Shown here: in pieces, positions 55,191 to 64,000 of the stretch
Position numbering within the stretch: the first letter of the stretch is position 1
How the letters are laid out: every line of letters starts with the position of its first letter
Assembly: GCF_030534315.2 (NCBI RefSeq)
Contig: NZ_CP130558.2
Coordinates: 1,726,501 to 1,790,500 of the forward strand
Length of the DNA stretch: 64,000 nt
Direction of reading: 5' to 3'
From: Thermoanaerobacterium sp. CMT5567-10
GTDB taxonomy: Bacteria; Bacillota; Thermoanaerobacteria; Thermoanaerobacterales; Thermoanaerobacteraceae
Made by a program: the position numbers and the translations under genes
The notes under the pieces: model-generated
Told to the model about the DNA's origin: nothing
Seen by the model: the letters and a program-made list of their open reading frames with translations, nothing else
Database searches by the model: none

Positions 55191-55962
55191 AGAACTACAC
55201 AATGAAGGATATTTCAAATTTTATTTAAAGACCATGAGCCCTCTTTCAATAAAAGCGGCTGACAACAATGATTTTGATCCAACGGTGCCTGATAACAAAT
55301 TTTTAAGGTCTTATAAAGATGGTAAGTTGTCGGTAGTAATGCCTGGTAGCAGTATAAAAGGTGTATTTAGAAGTAGGGCAGAGAAAAAGTTAAAAGGCTG
55401 TGATATATTTGGATCTGAATATTGCGGAAAGAAGCTTAGTAGCAGTATGGATGGAAAAGAGCGGTATAAAGAAAGCTGTCCTGCATGTAAAATGTTTGGC
55501 AATACTGCTTTAAAGAGCCGAATTCTGTTTAAAGATGCTTATCCAATAGGGGAAGTTAAGATGGGCAAAAGAAAGAATGTAGCTATTGATAGAATAACAG
55601 GGGCATCGAAAAGAAATGCGTTATTTGAGCCTGAAGTTGTAGAAGATGGTACATTTGAATGTGAAATAAAAATGGAAAACATATTTAACTGGCAGATCAA
55701 GGTACTGATGGAAATATTAGATGAAATTGACGATGGGTATGTGGTCTTTGGAGGCATAACATCCAGGGGTTTTGGCCGTATGGCTGTACAAAATGTTCAG
55801 TTTACAATGAGATACTACGATAGAAAAAACATATCAGGTTATGAAGATTATGGATTTTACATAGAAAGAAAGTTTGACAGGGAAATGTTAAGAGAAAAGT
55901 TGTCCAAGTTGGCATTGGATGATGAGTGTTTTGGGAAGGTGGAGTTTGATGAAACCTTATAA
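55183..55962 (+). CDS. RAMP protein, Cas7-like subunit
   Basis: 259 residues. LKTMSPLSIKAADNNDFDPT, MPGSSIKGVFRSRAE, CPACKMFGN and GITSRGFGRMAV are RAMP motifs. It overlaps both neighbours (8 and 14 bases). Related to the genes before and after; probably another backbone subunit. ATG 55180 and 55183 are both possible starts. Confidence 0.85.
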   Translation: MFKELHNEGYFKFYLKTMSPLSIKAADNNDFDPTVPDNKFLRSYKDGKLSVVMPGSSIKGVFRSRAEKKLKGCDIFGSEYCGKKLSSSMDGKERYKESCPACKMFGNTALKSRILFKDAYPIGEVKMGKRKNVAIDRITGASKRNALFEPEVVEDGTFECEIKMENIFNWQIKVLMEILDEIDDGYVVFGGITSRGFGRMAVQNVQFTMRYYDRKNISGYEDYGFYIERKFDREMLREKLSKLALDDECFGKVEFDETL

Positions 55963-56803
55963 CTTCGTACCTATATTAGGTGCTAAAACATATATAAAAT
56001 CGCCAGATGTAAAAAGTGGTAAGCTTAGAATAAGCATTGAGGTAGTGACACCAGTTCATATATTTTCAGGGTATTACAACGAAAATGGGAATATGGTATA
56101 TAAAGAATTTGTAAAATACAATGGCAAATACATCATACCTGGTTCATCTTTGAAAGGATGTGTAAGGACGATAGCTGAAAGTGTTTCAAGGAGCTGTATA
56201 AGCACCAGCCAGAACTTGTATAAGATTGGCAAGAACGTAAGGGACAGAAATGACTGCATAATTTGCGACATGTTTGGCTCATTAGGCAAGAAAAGCAGGT
56301 TAAGGTTTGCTGATTTGGAGCTTGTGAAAAATAACGGTGTAGATATAATAAATATTCCAACATTTTACGGACCAAGGCCAGAGAACGAGAACTATTATGC
56401 TGCCGATGGAAAATTTAAGGGCATAAAATTTTACAGCCATGGAGATGAAAATATAATAGAAAAAGGTACAATGCCGTGTGAATTTGTGATGCCCGGAAGC
56501 ATTTTTGAGGGAAACGTGTTTTACGAAGATTTAGACGATAATCAATTAGATCTCCTCTGTTTTTCTCTGGGATTAGGTGGAGACATCTATCTTAAGTTAG
56601 GTTATGGAAAGCCTGCTTATTATGGTTCTGTAAAAATGAGATCAATAGACGATAAGATTGATGCATCAAAAAGAGCCAGCAGGTATGGAATGAATGATAA
56701 TGACGTAGCTAAAAATGTAAAAAGGTTGAAAGAGTTGCTTTCATGGGACAAGAGGCATACAAAGAGTGTATGGCGTACTGTAAACAATCAAAGAGGATAT
56801 TGA
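55949..56803 (+). CDS. RAMP protein, Csm5/Cas7-like
   Basis: 284 residues from ATG 55949 behind GAAGGTGGAG. IEVVTPVHIFSGY, YIIPGSSLKGCVRTIAE and CIICDMFGSLG, with LGLGGDIYLKLGYGKPAYYG near the end. Position at the end of the backbone genes fits the Csm5-like subunit at the crRNA 3' end, but this is a guess from gene order. Confidence 0.8.
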   Translation: MKPYNFVPILGAKTYIKSPDVKSGKLRISIEVVTPVHIFSGYYNENGNMVYKEFVKYNGKYIIPGSSLKGCVRTIAESVSRSCISTSQNLYKIGKNVRDRNDCIICDMFGSLGKKSRLRFADLELVKNNGVDIINIPTFYGPRPENENYYAADGKFKGIKFYSHGDENIIEKGTMPCEFVMPGSIFEGNVFYEDLDDNQLDLLCFSLGLGGDIYLKLGYGKPAYYGSVKMRSIDDKIDASKRASRYGMNDNDVAKNVKRLKELLSWDKRHTKSVWRTVNNQRGY

Positions 56804-56816
56804 AGGCGGTGATAAT

Positions 56817-57182
56817 GTGAAAGATGGTCTCTATGATATGGCAGTTAAAATAGGAAAATACTTTGTAAAAAACAGAATGACCAATGTATTAGATACAGTT
56901 ATAAATTTTTGCGAAAGTGCGAAGGAAGTAAGCAACCATGAAAAAGAAGCAAAAATGAAATTTTTTAATATGCTTTATCTTGCCAACAAAAATCCTTTTA
57001 TGTTGGCTGGTGGAAACTCATATAAAATAGCGTTTAAAAAGTTTGTAGAAGGTTATTTATCCATAGTATTTAAGTTTAAAAATGCAGAATGCCACAATAG
57101 AGAGTTTGCAAGTCTTACACCAGATGAGATGCTTTACGTATTAGGATTGGCAAATAGATATATAAAGTGTAATTTAACTTAA
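56817..57182 (+). CDS. Last gene of the type III operon, helical protein of unknown function
   Basis: 121 residues, GTG start, fully helical (YDMAVKIGKYFVKNRMTNVL ... ANKNPFMLAGGNSYKIAFKKF). No family recognised. The helical make-up and size would also suit a small subunit, so the operon may encode two such proteins. 14 bases after the RAMP gene and before the terminator. Confidence 0.65.
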   Translation: MKDGLYDMAVKIGKYFVKNRMTNVLDTVINFCESAKEVSNHEKEAKMKFFNMLYLANKNPFMLAGGNSYKIAFKKFVEGYLSIVFKFKNAECHNREFASLTPDEMLYVLGLANRYIKCNLT

Positions 57183-57194
57183 TAATCAATAGAA

Positions 57195-57215
57195 AAGCGG
57201 CTTTGCCGCTTATTA
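57195..57215 (+). terminator. Terminator between the two CRISPR operons
   Basis: AAGCGGC (57195-57201) pairs with GCCGCTT (57205-57211) around TTT, then a T-rich stretch. 57216-57400 is an AT-rich promoter region; AGGACATATTAT at 57349-57360 recurs at 60855-60866, ahead of cas5. Confidence 0.8.
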
Positions 57216-57401
57216 TTTTGTTATTTTAGTTTACAAATACTAAAGTTTTTTCTAAAAGTTTTTAAAATTATTTATAAAAGTTTAGAAGGAAAATGTAGGG
57301 CTTTGAAGAATATATTACTTAAAAAGATTTAAAAAGATTTTTTGTTAGAGGACATATTATGGAAATATATTGTGTTAGTATAAAGTTATGGAGGCATGAA
57401 A

Positions 57402-58142
57402 ATGAGGGTAGTTTTGGAGTTTATAGGTGACAAAGACTTACATCTTCCGATACAGTACAACCACATAGTGCAGGGATTCATATACAACAACATGACAGAT
57501 GGAGATTTTAGCGCATTTATGCACGATGAAGGATTTAAGCATGGCAAAAGGAAGTTTAAATTATTTACGTATTCTAGGTTAGAAGGAGAATTTAGGCTTC
57601 TAAAAAAGGAAGAAAAGATTGTATTAAAGCCGCCTTTCAGGCTTACAATATCATCTCCAATTGACGAATTCATATTTGATATTTCTCAAAATATGTTTAA
57701 GAAGGATTTCTGCACTTTTAACAGTCAAACATTTCAGCTAAGCTCTATAAATATAGAAAATCCTCCTGTATTTAGAGATAGGGCTAGGATAAAGTTTTTG
57801 TCGCCTGTAGTAATGTATTCTACTATTGAAGATAAAGGGATTAAGTATACTTATTACTATTCCCCTTGGAATGACAACTTTTCTGATCTTTTGCTTAATA
57901 ACCTTATTAAGAAGTATGAAGTCATATATGGGGAGGGTGTAAGAGATCCATATTTTAAACTTTATCCCATAGGCAGAGAAAATATGAAGTATCAAAAAGT
58001 TATGAAGTACAAAAACACAGTCATAAAGGGCTGGATGGGGATTTATGATGTTGAATGCAACCCTGATCTTTTGAAGGTTGCATACTACTCAGGCCTTGGA
58101 GCTAAAAACTCGCAAGGGTTTGGCTGCTTTGAAATATTGTAG
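57402..58142 (+). CDS. cas6: Cas6, crRNA-processing endoribonuclease
   Basis: 246 residues with two ferredoxin-like halves and the closing Gly-rich loop YYSGLGAKNSQGFGCF. It cuts the CRISPR repeat to make crRNA. ATG 57402 is chosen over ATG 57396 because GGAGG at 57390 is better spaced. First gene of the type I-B operon. The type III operon has no cas6 of its own, so this enzyme may serve both. Confidence 0.92.
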   Translation: MRVVLEFIGDKDLHLPIQYNHIVQGFIYNNMTDGDFSAFMHDEGFKHGKRKFKLFTYSRLEGEFRLLKKEEKIVLKPPFRLTISSPIDEFIFDISQNMFKKDFCTFNSQTFQLSSINIENPPVFRDRARIKFLSPVVMYSTIEDKGIKYTYYYSPWNDNFSDLLLNNLIKKYEVIYGEGVRDPYFKLYPIGRENMKYQKVMKYKNTVIKGWMGIYDVECNPDLLKVAYYSGLGAKNSQGFGCFEIL

Positions 58143-58157
58143 AAGGAGGTGCAGATA

Positions 58158-59918
58158 ATGCTGGATGCTGTAAAAGAAATAGGAGAGATGGCTATAAAGG
58201 CCGCGAACAAAAGTCTTTTAGATGTTTTAATAGAAGATCCTAATCAAAATGGAGCATACAAAAACATCATAGCAATAAATTTTATGATTGATGGAAATGA
58301 TGTAACATTTAGAGATGTTACAATTGAACAGACAGACAGCTCAAAGGTAGCGAGGTATCTTTATTCCAGCTCTGGCGGAAATGGACCTGGGTACATGCCG
58401 GTTGCAAAGATAACAGAACCTGAAAAGACATTTAATGGGAAGATATTAAGCTGGTTTAAGATCTTAAGCAAAAAAGGCTTAAAAATTGACAACGATGAGA
58501 AGAAATTTTTAGAAAATCTCAATAAGTCGCTTCAAGAAAATAAAGATAGGATACTAGATGACATTATAAAGTTTAGAGGGGAATTCCCTAAAAAAGAAGG
58601 CCTTGTGCTGATGATTAAATTCATAGAGAACAATGTGAACAAGTACATTGGCGATATTCCTGTATTTAGAAAACTCCTTATCGATTCTGACAATGATAAG
58701 TACAATAAGTTGTCTGCCACGGATAAAGTGTGTTCCATATGTGGGGAGAAAAAGGACTTAGTCTTTGGAAAGGTTGATACATATGCATTTTACACCATTG
58801 ATAAAATTGGATATATAGTAGGCGGCTTTGACGAGAAAAAGTCATGGCGCAATTTCCCGGTATGTCCTGACTGCAGGCTTAAACTTGAGGAAGGGAAAAA
58901 GTATATAGAAAACAATTTGACGTTTAGATTTTATGGACTTAGATATCAATTAATACCAAAATTTTTGATAGGTGAAGATTTCATAAGAGAAGATATCATC
59001 AACATATTTAAGGATACGACTAAGCTTGTAACATTAAAAGACAGCACAGCGAAGAGAGTCATTGGCGATGAAGATGATATAACGTACTTTTTAAAAGATG
59101 CTGACGATTCCCTGTCTTTAAATTATCTTTTTATACAAAAACAAAATTCAGCTGAGAGAATTTTGTTACTGATAGAAGATGTATTTCCATCCCATTTAAG
59201 AGAGATATTCAGCGCTAAAGACTTTGTTGAAAAGATGTTTGGAGATAACTTTACATTTAGGAATATACGAAACTTTTTATCAAAGTCAGATATAAATAAG
59301 AGAGACAGCGACCTTGACGGATACTTTCTGGACATAACAGACAGAATCTTTAGAGGAAGAAAAGTTGATTTAAATCTACTTTTAAAATTTATCATGAAGC
59401 GGGTGAGAGATGAATTTATTCAAGACCGTTATTATGCAAGTGCCACAAAGGACGGAATTATGGCAATAACATTTTTAGAAAAATTAGGTTTAATAGAGAT
59501 GGAGGTTCATGAAATGGAAGAAAGACAATTATCAGATTTCTTCAAGAAGTACGACAAAAACTTTGAGACACCCATAAAAAGAGGGCTTGTACTATTAGGC
59601 GCCCTTACAGAGTTGCTTTTGAGAAAGCAGTATAAGGATAGAGGGGCTAAGCCTTTCATGAAAAATTTAAAAAGCCTTAAGATGGATGAAAAGGACATAA
59701 AAGGACTTCTTCCAAAAGTACAAAATAAACTTGAAGAGTACGACTCGTTTGACAAAGGTAAAAGGCTACTGGCTAAAGAAGTATCAAATTATCTCCTTCT
59801 AGCTGGAGACAATTGGCACATGCCAGTAGATGAAATAAACTTCTATTTTGCCTGCGGCATAAATCTCACAGATGAGATAGCAGCTATAATTTATAATAAA
59901 GAGGGGGAATTACAATGA
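58158..59918 (+). CDS. cas8b: Cas8b (Csh1/TM1802-type), type I-B large subunit
   Basis: 586 residues from ATG 58158 behind AAGGAGGTG. A zinc finger CSICGEKK ... CPDC (about 194-240) is typical of the Csh1/TM1802 family. It recognises the PAM and holds the target in Cascade. The C-terminal helical region may act as small subunit, or an internal start may yield a separate Cas11b, as seen in other I-B systems. Overlaps cas7 by four bases. Confidence 0.9.
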   Translation: MLDAVKEIGEMAIKAANKSLLDVLIEDPNQNGAYKNIIAINFMIDGNDVTFRDVTIEQTDSSKVARYLYSSSGGNGPGYMPVAKITEPEKTFNGKILSWFKILSKKGLKIDNDEKKFLENLNKSLQENKDRILDDIIKFRGEFPKKEGLVLMIKFIENNVNKYIGDIPVFRKLLIDSDNDKYNKLSATDKVCSICGEKKDLVFGKVDTYAFYTIDKIGYIVGGFDEKKSWRNFPVCPDCRLKLEEGKKYIENNLTFRFYGLRYQLIPKFLIGEDFIREDIINIFKDTTKLVTLKDSTAKRVIGDEDDITYFLKDADDSLSLNYLFIQKQNSAERILLLIEDVFPSHLREIFSAKDFVEKMFGDNFTFRNIRNFLSKSDINKRDSDLDGYFLDITDRIFRGRKVDLNLLLKFIMKRVRDEFIQDRYYASATKDGIMAITFLEKLGLIEMEVHEMEERQLSDFFKKYDKNFETPIKRGLVLLGALTELLLRKQYKDRGAKPFMKNLKSLKMDEKDIKGLLPKVQNKLEEYDSFDKGKRLLAKEVSNYLLLAGDNWHMPVDEINFYFACGINLTDEIAAIIYNKEGELQ

Positions 59919-60826
59919 ATAACACAATAAAAAATCGCTCAGAGATACTTTTCCTTTATGATGTAAGCTTTGCAAATCCAAATGGAGATCCTGTAGATGA
60001 AAACAAGCCAAGGATCGACGAAGAGACAGGTATAAACATTGTGACAGATGTAAGACTTAAAAGGACTATAAGAGATTACCTGGCAGAATACAAGGGAAAA
60101 GATGTCTTCATACTGGAGACAAGGGATGAAAGTGGTAAACTGCGCACAAAGGATGACAGGATGCGCGACTTTGGTTCTAATGAAGACATCATAAATAGAT
60201 GCATAGATGTAAGACTGTTTGGTGCTACAACAGCGGTAAAAGATAAAACCATGACTTTGACAGGGCCTGTTCAATTTGGATACGGAAGGTCACTTCACAA
60301 GGTTAATATGACGTATATAAAAGGTACAACTGTAATGCCTGCAGGAGTTGGAAAAGAGCAGGGCACATTTACAGAGAAATATATACTTCCATATTCACTT
60401 ATATCATTTTATGGAATTGTAAATGAAAATGCAGCAAAAAATCAAAATATACCACTTACAGATGAAGACATAGACTTGATGCTGGAAGCAATGTGGAATG
60501 GCACCAAAAACCTCATGTCAAATTCAAAGATGGGCCATATGCCGAGATTTTTGCTTCAAGTAGTTATGAAAGAAAAAAATTACCAGATAGGTGAGTTAAA
60601 TAAAAGGATAAAATTTGTTCACGATGTAGAAGATGAGGAATTGAGGGACATTAAAGATGGCAAGATTGAAATAAAAGAATTAGTCGAAAGCCTAAATGCA
60701 AACAAAGACAAGATAAGCGCGGTAAGGTATGTGGCCGATGAAAGGGCAGTTTTCTCTTTAAATGGTGAAGTTTGTGATATCGACGATGTGCTAAAAGGCT
60801 TCTACGCCGAGAAATTAAGCTTTTAA
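59915..60826 (+). CDS. cas7: Cas7 (Csh2), Cascade backbone subunit
   Basis: 303 residues: RSEILFLYDVSFANPNGDP, PRIDEETGINIVTDVRLKRTIRDYL and VRLFGATTAV are hallmark segments of Csh2. Six or so copies coat the crRNA. Start within the cas8b stop (ATGA) behind GAGGGGGAA. Confidence 0.95.
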   Translation: MNNTIKNRSEILFLYDVSFANPNGDPVDENKPRIDEETGINIVTDVRLKRTIRDYLAEYKGKDVFILETRDESGKLRTKDDRMRDFGSNEDIINRCIDVRLFGATTAVKDKTMTLTGPVQFGYGRSLHKVNMTYIKGTTVMPAGVGKEQGTFTEKYILPYSLISFYGIVNENAAKNQNIPLTDEDIDLMLEAMWNGTKNLMSNSKMGHMPRFLLQVVMKEKNYQIGELNKRIKFVHDVEDEELRDIKDGKIEIKELVESLNANKDKISAVRYVADERAVFSLNGEVCDIDDVLKGFYAEKLSF

Positions 60827-60901
60827 ATAACATTAGTGATATGTAGGAAGTCTCAGGACATATTATATGGACAGAGTTCTTGAGAAAGGAATGTTTTTAA
60901 G

Positions 60902-61615
60902 ATGAAATCATTGATATTCGATATATATGGCGATTTTGGACATTTTAAGAAGTATTATACCACATCGTCACCGCTTACATTTTCATTTCCGCCACCTCCT
61001 ACAATCAAAGGGATGCTAGGGGCAATAGGTGGCATAAGCAAAACAGAATATTTAAAGACTTTTAGATCTGATAAGTGCAAAATCGCTGTTAGAATTCTAA
61101 GACCAGTAAAAAAGATAAGGATGGGTCTTAACCTTATAAATACAAAGGACAATTTTTGGATTCCGTTTAAAAAGAAGAATCACGAGGCACGTACACAGGT
61201 GAAGATGGAGCTTTTAAAAGATCCTATGTACAGGATATACTTCTCTCATGACGATGACGAACTTTTTAATGACATTGTTGAAAAAGTGAGAAACCATCAC
61301 AATGTTTACACATTATCTTTAGGCTTAAGCGAAATGATAGCAGATTACAGATTTGTTGACGTCAAAGATGCTTTTGAGACGGGAGATGTTGAGACTGAGA
61401 TATCATCAGTGTTGCCATATAAGTACATTTTAGACAATAAAATAGTTTTTGAAGACGGAAAGAAATATTTTAAAGAAAAGATACCTTTTGATATGGACGA
61501 AGATAGAGTCGTGCTAGACTATTCAGATGTGGTCTATGAGGCAAATGGCAAAAGCATTAGGTCATACGTATCAAAAAGTTGGGTGATCGATGATGAATAC
61601 GTCATGTTTTTCTAG
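60902..61615 (+). CDS. cas5: Cas5 (type I-B), crRNA 5'-handle subunit
   Basis: 237 residues: LIFDIYGDFGHFKKYYTTSSPLTF-type N-terminus and PPPPTIKGMLGAIGG are typical of Cas5h/Cas5b. Caps the crRNA 5' end in Cascade. Separated by 75 bases from cas7, with AGGACATATTAT in the gap that also stands before cas6. Its end overlaps cas3 by 26 bases. Confidence 0.92.
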   Translation: MKSLIFDIYGDFGHFKKYYTTSSPLTFSFPPPPTIKGMLGAIGGISKTEYLKTFRSDKCKIAVRILRPVKKIRMGLNLINTKDNFWIPFKKKNHEARTQVKMELLKDPMYRIYFSHDDDELFNDIVEKVRNHHNVYTLSLGLSEMIADYRFVDVKDAFETGDVETEISSVLPYKYILDNKIVFEDGKKYFKEKIPFDMDEDRVVLDYSDVVYEANGKSIRSYVSKSWVIDDEYVMFF

Positions 61616-63956
61616 CCTTTATTCTCATCCTAATAAGTATTTAGAAGACCATCTATCAGGCAGTGCACATTTGATAGAGAAGTTTTCGGATGAGAGCAGT
61701 ACTTATCTCTTAGACGATAAATTAATATCAAGACTTACCAAAGTCATAGCTTTATGCCATGACCTTGGTAAGTCGACACGCTATTTTCAAGATTATTTGT
61801 TTGCTGATGACAGTAAAAAGAAGGACATGAAATCAATGAAAGAAACTCACCATTCGCTGATATCGGCGGTGATAGCTTTTTTCGTCATAAAAGAAGAAAT
61901 AAGTAAACATGCCGCTTATAATGATGTTAAAACATTGTTGCCATTTATTGCATATATAGTTGTTAAAAAACATCATGGAAATCTCAATGATGTTGTAACT
62001 GAAGCGTCTTTAGACGATAGCGACATTGATACGATGAAGTCTCAGCTTCAAAGCATAGATGAAAAAAGGTTCAGCATTTTAAGTGATAATTTGGTAAAAG
62101 CAGGTCTTGATGTCAAACTAGATAAAAACACTATTAATTACTACATAGAAAACATAAAAAACGAATTGAGAAATGTTAAAAGATATATTAGGAGAATCAA
62201 TGAAAAAAACGATTTATCTTATTACATACTTATAAATTACATATTTTCACTGCTTATCGATTCGGATAAAAGCGAAGTCGTAATTGGCAGCGACTTTTCG
62301 CGATCTTATGTAGAATTGTCATCAGATTTAGTTGATAAATACAAATCGCAAATGCTGTACAAAGAAAACAAAATTAATTCTTTAAGGGAAGATGCGTATA
62401 GAGAAGTAAATAGCAGTGAAATAAATTTTGACGATAGAATTTTATCAATAAATTTGCCGACTGGACTTGGAAAGACATTGACGTCGATATCATTTGCTTT
62501 AAGATTGAGAGAAAAACTTTATAAGACTTTTAACAAAAATTACAGGATAATATATTCACTACCATTTTTAAGCATAATAGAACAGAACTTTCAAGAATTT
62601 GAAAAGATATTAAAGGGAAATAACATAAATACCAGCACGAATGTATTACTTAAACATCACCATCTTTCTGAGATGAAGTATACAGACGATGATACCGAAT
62701 TTGATACAGACAGCTCAAAGATTATGATTGAGGGTTGGAATTCTGAAATCATAGTGACTACATTTATTCAGCTTTTTCATACACTTTTATCTAACAAAAA
62801 CAAATCATTGAGGAAGTTTCATAGAATTGCCAATTCTATAATCATACTTGATGAAATACAATCAATACCATTTTACTATTGGAAACTTGTAAAAGAAATA
62901 TTGCAGGCTGTTGCATTTAAATTGAATTCATACGTGATATTTGTAACAGCTACACAGCCAATGATATTTGGAAATGACGAGATAAAGCAGCTTACTGACA
63001 AAAGAAAATATTTTAACCAAATGGACAGAGTCGTAATAAAACCAGTTTTAGATAAAAATATTCATCTAAGTGAACTTGTGGATATGTTTGATTTAAAAGA
63101 CGGGAGAAGTTACTTATTTATATTGAATACAATAGCATCTGCAAAACAATTCTATGAATTATTAAAACAAAAATTGCCAGATGAAGAAATAGTATACATG
63201 TCTACACACATCGTTCCATTTGAAAGGCTTGAAAGAATAGAAATGATAAAGAGTAAAAAGGTCAAATACGCAGTTACAACACAGCTGGTAGAAGCAGGTG
63301 TTGATATTGATTTTGATGTGGTGGTTAGAGATATAGCTCCGCTTGACTCAATAAATCAATCAGCCGGAAGATGCAATAGGAATTGGCAAAGATCAGGGGA
63401 AGTATATGTAGTATCATTAATTGATGAAAATGATAAAAAATATTCTTCTAGAATCTATGATAAAGTGATGATTAACATCACTGAAAAAATACTGTCCCAA
63501 TATGGTGAAATATGTGAGAAAGATTTTTTAAATATAATAGATCGCTATTATACCGCTATATCAGAGAATCTTTCATCAGATGCAGCAATTGATATTTTAA
63601 ATGCGGTATACAAATTAAAATATGATAGTGATGACGGTACACCCAGCATAAGCAAATTTAAGCTTATTGATGACGGATATTACAAAGTTGATGCATATAT
63701 AGAATATAATGATGAGGCAATTGAACTATGGCAAAGATATTTAGAACTTAAAAATGTAAAAAATCTTTTTAAAAGAAGAAACATATTTAATGAGTTTAAA
63801 GCTGATTTTTATAAATATGTAATTTCAATTCCAGAGAAAACTGAAAACATGCCGGCGGATGTAGAAGGTTTTAAATATGTAAACAGTGATTCAATAAATG
63901 AATATTATGATAAGGAGATGGGATTTATAACAAAAGGTGTTTTAAGCATCTGGTAA
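61590..63956 (+). CDS. cas3: Cas3, HD nuclease-helicase
   Basis: 788 residues. N-terminal HD nuclease with CHDLGKST (His57, Asp58) and the second His pair in KKHHG (about 127); superfamily 2 helicase with Walker A LPTGLGKT (about 288-296), Walker B LDEIQS (about 419) and motif VI SAGRCNR. It is recruited by Cascade and degrades the target DNA. ATG 61590 lies within cas5 behind GGGTGA. All motifs look intact. The last 44 bases of the window hold nothing I can name. Confidence 0.96.
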   Translation: MMNTSCFSSLYSHPNKYLEDHLSGSAHLIEKFSDESSTYLLDDKLISRLTKVIALCHDLGKSTRYFQDYLFADDSKKKDMKSMKETHHSLISAVIAFFVIKEEISKHAAYNDVKTLLPFIAYIVVKKHHGNLNDVVTEASLDDSDIDTMKSQLQSIDEKRFSILSDNLVKAGLDVKLDKNTINYYIENIKNELRNVKRYIRRINEKNDLSYYILINYIFSLLIDSDKSEVVIGSDFSRSYVELSSDLVDKYKSQMLYKENKINSLREDAYREVNSSEINFDDRILSINLPTGLGKTLTSISFALRLREKLYKTFNKNYRIIYSLPFLSIIEQNFQEFEKILKGNNINTSTNVLLKHHHLSEMKYTDDDTEFDTDSSKIMIEGWNSEIIVTTFIQLFHTLLSNKNKSLRKFHRIANSIIILDEIQSIPFYYWKLVKEILQAVAFKLNSYVIFVTATQPMIFGNDEIKQLTDKRKYFNQMDRVVIKPVLDKNIHLSELVDMFDLKDGRSYLFILNTIASAKQFYELLKQKLPDEEIVYMSTHIVPFERLERIEMIKSKKVKYAVTTQLVEAGVDIDFDVVVRDIAPLDSINQSAGRCNRNWQRSGEVYVVSLIDENDKKYSSRIYDKVMINITEKILSQYGEICEKDFLNIIDRYYTAISENLSSDAAIDILNAVYKLKYDSDDGTPSISKFKLIDDGYYKVDAYIEYNDEAIELWQRYLELKNVKNLFKRRNIFNEFKADFYKYVISIPEKTENMPADVEGFKYVNSDSINEYYDKEMGFITKGVLSIW

Positions 63957-64000
63957 TAAGATGTCGTCGATGTCCAATAGTGCAAAAAGTGCTGGAGATC

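Noticed and set aside
57216-57401. Possible CRISPR array or leader between the two cas operons
   Set aside because: No direct repeats of 25-37 bases with regular spacers; only AAAAAGATTT occurs twice, as low-complexity sequence.
63957-64000. Start of a further gene after cas3 (for example cas4)
   Set aside because: Only 44 bases remain; an ATG at about 63960 and an opposite-strand frame are both possible, and neither can be named.

Overview
The window looks like chromosomal DNA of a thermophilic, spore-forming, anaerobic clostridial firmicute, most likely Thermoanaerobacterium. The DNA is AT-rich. Ribosome binding sites are strong and purine-rich, and several genes start with GTG or TTG. The 861-residue AdhE agrees closely with the AdhE I remember from Thermoanaerobacterium saccharolyticum. 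Spore genes are present (splB-like photoproduct lyase, H-type SASP). Species is inferred from memory, not from a search.

Layout. 1-1.7 kb: housekeeping end (HtrA protease cut by the window edge, CxxH/CxxC protein, RlmH). 1.9-6.4 kb: a BceRS-BceAB-type peptide-sensing and detoxification module with a recognisable BceR operator. 6.5-22.6 kb: accessory region. It holds an XRE regulator, a VapBC pair, an ERCC4-type nuclease, four exported-protein genes driven by near-identical promoters, tandemly duplicated modules with a decayed lipoprotein copy, a multi-permease ABC transporter locus, a VanZ-like gene, a frameshifted GAF-LuxR regulator, tiny membrane proteins and lipoproteins. 22.8-34 kb: anaerobic metabolism (giant 2-hydroxyacyl-CoA dehydratase activase-like protein, zinc-ribbon protein, MFS transporter, aldo/keto reductase, hybrid cluster protein under a CRP/FNR-type box) plus another small exported-protein group. 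34-37 kb: adhE on the minus strand behind two Rex boxes. 37-40.3 kb: coiled-coil protein, spore photoproduct lyase, truncated PAS gene, sspH, thioredoxin-glutaredoxin fusion, GroES-like protein. 40.3-43.2 kb: decaying small membrane-protein genes and a histidine phosphatase. 43.4-48.4 kb: complete sufCBDSU operon for Fe-S assembly.

48.6-64 kb: two adjacent CRISPR effector operons. The first is type III, best read as III-D-like: csx20, a CARF-HEPN csx2/TM1812 ribonuclease, an HD-less cas10 with intact GGDD, five RAMP proteins including a Csx10-like one, and one or two helical small subunits. It has no cas6. The second is type I-B: cas6, cas8b, cas7, cas5 and cas3. Its Cas6 may serve both systems. 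No CRISPR array, cas1, cas2 or cas4 lies inside the window; they may follow beyond 64 kb.

At least six genes look broken (frameshift, truncation or nonsense), mostly in accessory stretches. The most unusual structure is the family of four cloned promoter blocks that all drive exported proteins (7-14 kb).
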